This document shows, in pieces, positions 35,101 to 38,385 of a stretch of DNA of 38,385 nt; within the stretch, counting starts at the first letter, position 1, and every line of letters begins with the position of its first letter. Position numbers and translations under genes: made by a program. Source of the DNA: Gymnopus androsaceus JB14. Lineage: Eukaryota; Basidiomycota; Agaricomycetes; Agaricales; Omphalotaceae. Under the pieces are notes generated by a model. It was given only the letters and a program-made list of their open reading frames with translations. It ran no database searches and was not told the origin of the DNA. The stretch spans positions 45,003 to 83,387 of the forward strand of contig ML769681.1 of assembly GCA_009733575.1 (NCBI GenBank). The letters run 5' to 3'.

Positions 35101-37501
35101 AGGAGAAATCGACAATTTGTTATCCAGATGGCAGTAAAGACGATCTCATTGTCAATTACCACAGTCTTGATGGTCAATTCTTCACTCTTGCTCAAGATTC
35201 ACTTCACTTGCGCAAGACAGCGTGTAACAACTCATTCACTGGTGCACGTCTCCTGATCCTAGGAGATTTTGTGGTGCACTATCATCAAATTCATGACCTC
35301 GCGCTTCAACCAAATAGTCCACTTTATCACCGAGACGTTGTCAAGTATGACAAACAAGATGATAATGCCGCTGGATGAATGTTCTCCAGCCATTTCCTTG
35401 AGCATAGTAGCCAGGATCCTGCAACAAACATGGGAATCATTGTCTATCTGTTTGTTTTCGGTGAACTAGTTGATGCATTTCAGAGCCGCGACATGGCCCA
35501 TCGAGATCGAGCTGCTATTGCCATCCGAACTACTCTTTTCCTTCAGACCTGGCGAAAATTCCTTGCCAAGATGGGTTATTCCGAAAAGCGTCATTTCATC
35601 TCTGCTGCTGCATACAACATTTGCCTCACTTGCAAGAACTCATTGCTTGCTCTCATGTTTATCCACCGTGATCATTTACCCCAGAAACTACCACTCATCC
35701 CTCACAAGCATGTTACCGAGTTTATTGAACATATCTTTGCGGAGATGCGGAAGTTGATTCCGGACTTCAATATGCAGCAGGCATTACTTTGTGTGCCAAA
35801 GCTTGCAAGGATGTCAAAGACAAGTAGCTCTTCGAAGTTCTCAAAACCTACATACAAGAAAACCGCGAATGGATATTCGCATGATTTTCTGAATGACCGC
35901 GAGTGTCATTTTGACTATGAATTACTCAAGACTTTTCCCAGTGATGTCGAGTTTTCCGCTATTTACAAGACAGCAGTTGAAGAGAATCATGCTATATGGG
36001 GTCTCCTTTGAATCCCTCATGCTGATCTTCTCGACTCATCTACAATTCTCCCCTCGGCACCACCGTCCTCCATCACCAACACCGACAAAGAAGATGAAGA
36101 TGAAGATGAAGATGACTTAGAGGAGGAAGAGATTGATGAGGATGCACAAATACGAGTTGAGATTCAGAAAGTCATTGACCAGATTGATGCCACAACACAT
36201 CTTACTGGCTCGGAGGATAACCAGCTCGATGCATATGAGCTTGCCAACCTTGCATTGTCCATACAGGAGCTAGCTGACATGTATGCCATTCTTTCATTCT
36301 TAACCGCATTAACACTCACTAGATATCTAGAAATAATCTTCCGGACCAGAATCCTCAGCATCTTGAGTCACTCCGAGCTGAAGTTGCTCAAGCAATCAGT
36401 AAACATCCCCAAGCCATGATCAAAATTCTATGGCATGCTTCCTCATTGCTACAGCAACCATCCAATTTGGCGATGCAGGCAGAAATAGTTCCATCCTCTC
36501 CCGCTTATCAGCTCGAAGATGTTCTTCCTGATGATCTCAACCCCTTAATTTCGATTCGGGTGTTGCATCAGAGTCTCCAGGCAGCAACTGGAGTACGAGG
36601 GCACAAGGCATCTACACAGAATACAATCAATGTTGCAGGTAAAACGCAGATTGTTTCTGACAGGATGAAGCTCTCAATGGAAATGAACTCGATCCTTCGC
36701 CACGCAGAAGACCATGGAAGTAGCAGTGGCCTCAATCGCCAGGTTCGTTGGACTGGAAATGCATCTACTGCCTCCGCCGCAGGCAGCGGCAACACAGCTA
36801 ATGCGAAGGTTGCTGCAACAGGGCAAGCATCTCAGGTAACGGTTTTTCTCTTATCTTGGTCAAGTTGTCTACTGATGATGCCAAAGGTTATTAGTCAATG
36901 TCATAAAGTGTTTTCCGAGCACACAAGTCTCTCAAATCTCATTTCCGAAGCTTTTGTGAGTAAGTCAGATGCACTTGAACATGAGAGACACGGGTTTGTA
37001 CTGGTTGATAATAATATTTTCCTTGCAAGAGGTGAGTGTAAATTTAGAAAGGATTCAATGACACTAATGTCAAATACTGCAGTCATCTCAATCTATTCGA
37101 AAAATGGGGGAAAAGCTGGTGCCCATGCCTGGGTGTCTTCGGCAACAAGCATTGGAAGTGTTTCTTACCTTGCAGTACAAACATATGAGTCGTGTGGCCA
37201 CGGGAGGATGTTCAACACTGTCCATCGCAAATATGCAGCAATGGTTGGCGTAGGCCTCCGCCGCTTTAACCATATTCAATCCAATGCTGTTCTGATGGTT
37301 TTATCTCCTGCCGCTGCCATGGTGGTTCAGAATGGCTTGAAGATAACGGAGGTGGCCTGGAATTCCTACGAGAAGCTTTGCAGCGAGAAGGATGGTATTA
37401 TAGAAGCAGTGATGATACTTAACAAGGTACAGAGGAAAGTGAAAGTGAAAGAAGGTGAAATTACAGTGGATGATGATGAGGATGATGAGGAACATCTATA
37501 A
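32116..37501 (+). pseudogene. Transposase gene with Ulp1-type protease domain
   Basis: Exons fit at (?)-32574, 32626 to about 33820, about 34108-34168, 34227-34480, 34540-34825, 34878-36280, 36331-36836, 36886-37031 and 37083-37501 (TAA). First exon: a C48 (Ulp1) cysteine protease with His 32278, Asp 32329, Gln and Cys 32458; spacings H+17 D and Q+6 C equal the Ulp1 family pattern. Next: a 13-residue KPKGFIPSSPSG repeat and a zinc-finger-like C-x2-C...H-x5-C near 33240. Then a transposase-like core: LAVDDTKL (34660), ASDGAAVER (35038), QDSLHLRKTACNN (35193) and FIEHIFAEMRKLIPDF (35720), candidate D-D-E residues of an RNase H fold. The family is abundant in mushroom genomes as I recall it; P-element or KDZ relationship is a guess. 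In-frame TGAs at 32338, 35376 and 36009 and the MITE at 33821 break it. Confidence 0.6.
33821..34099. mobile_element. 279-bp MITE inserted in the transposase gene
   Basis: The ends ATCATCAGCAAAACCTGTAT and the inverse (ATACAGGTTTTGCTGATGAT) are perfect 20-bp TIRs. The interior repeats AGCTCCCAG/CTGGGAGCT and AGCGCTGG in both orientations and can fold. The right flank GTACACTC (34100-34107) and the left flank AGACACTC (33813-33820) share six of eight bases, consistent with an altered 8-bp hAT-type duplication. Coding sequence on the two sides (KKFIPD before, VHSKLRQVYKRFKG after) belongs together but is out of frame after simple removal, so small changes followed insertion. Confidence 0.85.
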
Positions 37502-37590
37502 TCACAGAGACTTGTATATTATGTGAAAAAAACTGTATATTAATGTCTATATAAGTTGGGTAGCAAAGTTCGGACAAGGTCATCCAAATC
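37502..37590. other. Junction with short repeats
   Basis: AAAGTTCGGACAAGG, AAATTCGGACGAGGG and AAAGTTCGGACATGG occur at about 37565, 37606 and 37640, a loose 35-40-bp repeat spanning the end of the transposase gene and the start of the Copia fragment. Confidence 0.4.
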
Positions 37591-38289
37591 TTGAGGTCAG
37601 GTTGCAAATTCGGACGAGGGTCAAAGCGTAGTTCCCACGGAAAGTTCGGACATGGTTGGCCAGATTTCGGAATTTTTGAGGGCAACCTCTCAGAGGAAAA
37701 TCAGGGGTCCTGGTCGACTACGCCAGTCAAGCCTCAGGAGGATGAGAGCGTAGAAAAGCTCTATGTCCCGTTAGCTGATTTGACATTACATGTCAGCGAC
37801 ACGAGTGACTTTACTTGAAAGACCACTCATGTATTGGATTCGGGATGCTCGAGCCATATGAGCCCTGATCCCTCGCTGTTCGATGGCACTCCAGAGCCAT
37901 GCGAACCTCGTACCTTTCGGGCTGCAAACAAGAACACGTTCACAGCTTGACGTAAGGGACTCACACACTTGGAACTCCCTGGAGGAACTCGGCTTTCACT
38001 CCCAGACGTGCTGTACATCCCTGAGCTCTCCAACACGCTCATCTCGATTGGGTCATTGGACGATGCTGGCTACTCCATCTCCTTTGGTGGTGGCCGTGGT
38101 ATAATTTGTGACCAAGACGGAGGCGTAATGGGTGAAATCCCAAAGGTGAAGGGACTGTATCGCATTGTTAGTGAGTCAGTTGGGGACGCAAATGCCGTTG
38201 TCGAACGTATCACGCTCAATGAATTCCATTGTCGAATGGGCCACATCTCGCATAAGGCAGCTAGAGACCTAGCACAGCTGGTTCTTTAG
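37591..38289 (+). pseudogene. Ty1/Copia polyprotein fragment (protease, pre-integrase)
   Basis: One frame runs through 37591-38289 broken by TGA at 37816-37818 and 37948-37950. After an acidic linker it shows the aspartic protease active site LDSGCSSHMSPD (about 37835), a conserved ANKNTF segment, LPDVLYIPELSNTLISIGSL (38000), and the start of the GAG-pre-integrase domain with its zinc ligands HCRMGHIS (about 38227). Copia polyproteins normally run on to integrase, reverse transcriptase and RNase H; here the frame stops with TAG at 38287, probably because another sequence is inserted, and the window ends. No gag zinc knuckle or LTR was seen on the left, so the left side is truncated too. Confidence 0.85.
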
Positions 38290-38306
38290 CAGTATTAAAA
38301 TAAACC

Positions 38307-38354
38307 CTGACAAGTTCTCGGAGGTGCATTTTAATATTTGGGACAACTTGTCAG
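38307..38354. other. Hairpin at the Copia break
   Basis: CTGACAAGTT (38307-38316) and AACTTGTCAG (38345-38354) are perfect inverse copies 28 bp apart. It lies directly after the point where Copia coding stops, so it may mark the end of an inserted element that continues past the window. Confidence 0.55.
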
Positions 38355-38385
38355 CACCAAAGTCATAATATCTATACAGAGAGAA

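Noticed and set aside
37948..38289. Separate small gene with a non-ATG start
   Set aside because: It is the continuation of the Copia frame after an in-frame TGA, as shown by the protease and pre-integrase order.

Overview
The window looks like nuclear DNA of a filamentous basidiomycete, most likely an Agaricomycete. Introns are about 50-60 bp with GT...AG ends and CTAAC-type branch sites, there are TTAGGG-type repeats, and the protein families (tnp2/CACTA transposase, Ngaro-like tyrosine-recombinase retroelement, fungal Spt5-like NGN/KOW protein) are typical of repeat-rich mushroom genomes. I recognise no intact single-copy host gene. Nearly everything that can be read is a decayed transposable element, a gene fragment, or a non-autonomous inverted-repeat element, several of them nested.

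Layout. 1-2.9 kb: a 3' gene fragment (2065-2529) and an 18-bp tandem repeat. 3.3-6.6 kb: a decayed Spt5-like gene with an NGN domain and several KOW motifs. 6.9-10.6 kb: a six-exon tnp2/CACTA-type transposase gene with two in-frame TGA codons. 11.5 kb: a tRNA-like module. 12.3-14.1 kb: an 1.8-kb element with ~420-bp terminal inverted repeats (TIRs), interrupted by a 443-bp hAT-type MITE with a perfect 8-bp target duplication. 14.1-15.4 kb: a possible further element holding a duplicated ~117-bp module. 15.4-21.3 kb: a dead Ngaro/DIRS-like retroelement in the order gag, reverse transcriptase/RNase H, tyrosine recombinase. 22.4-29.3 kb: five non-coding inverted-repeat elements, one almost entirely a hairpin and one carrying telomere-like repeats. 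30.9-37.5 kb: a large multi-exon transposase gene that also encodes a Ulp1-type cysteine protease; one foldback element sits at its 5' side and a 279-bp MITE sits inside it. 37.6-38.3 kb: the start of a broken Copia polyprotein.

How it fits together. The window is a graveyard of layered insertions. The clearest cross-cutting signal is that nine in-frame stops in four unrelated coding regions are all TGA. At several sites an arginine CGA codon would fit, and the recombinase has lost a catalytic arginine by an apparent CGT-to-CAT change. Both fit decay by deamination of methylated CpG. Two MITEs with different interiors share the terminal motif ATCAGCAAAACCTG, so one transposase probably mobilised both; no source element for them was recognised here.
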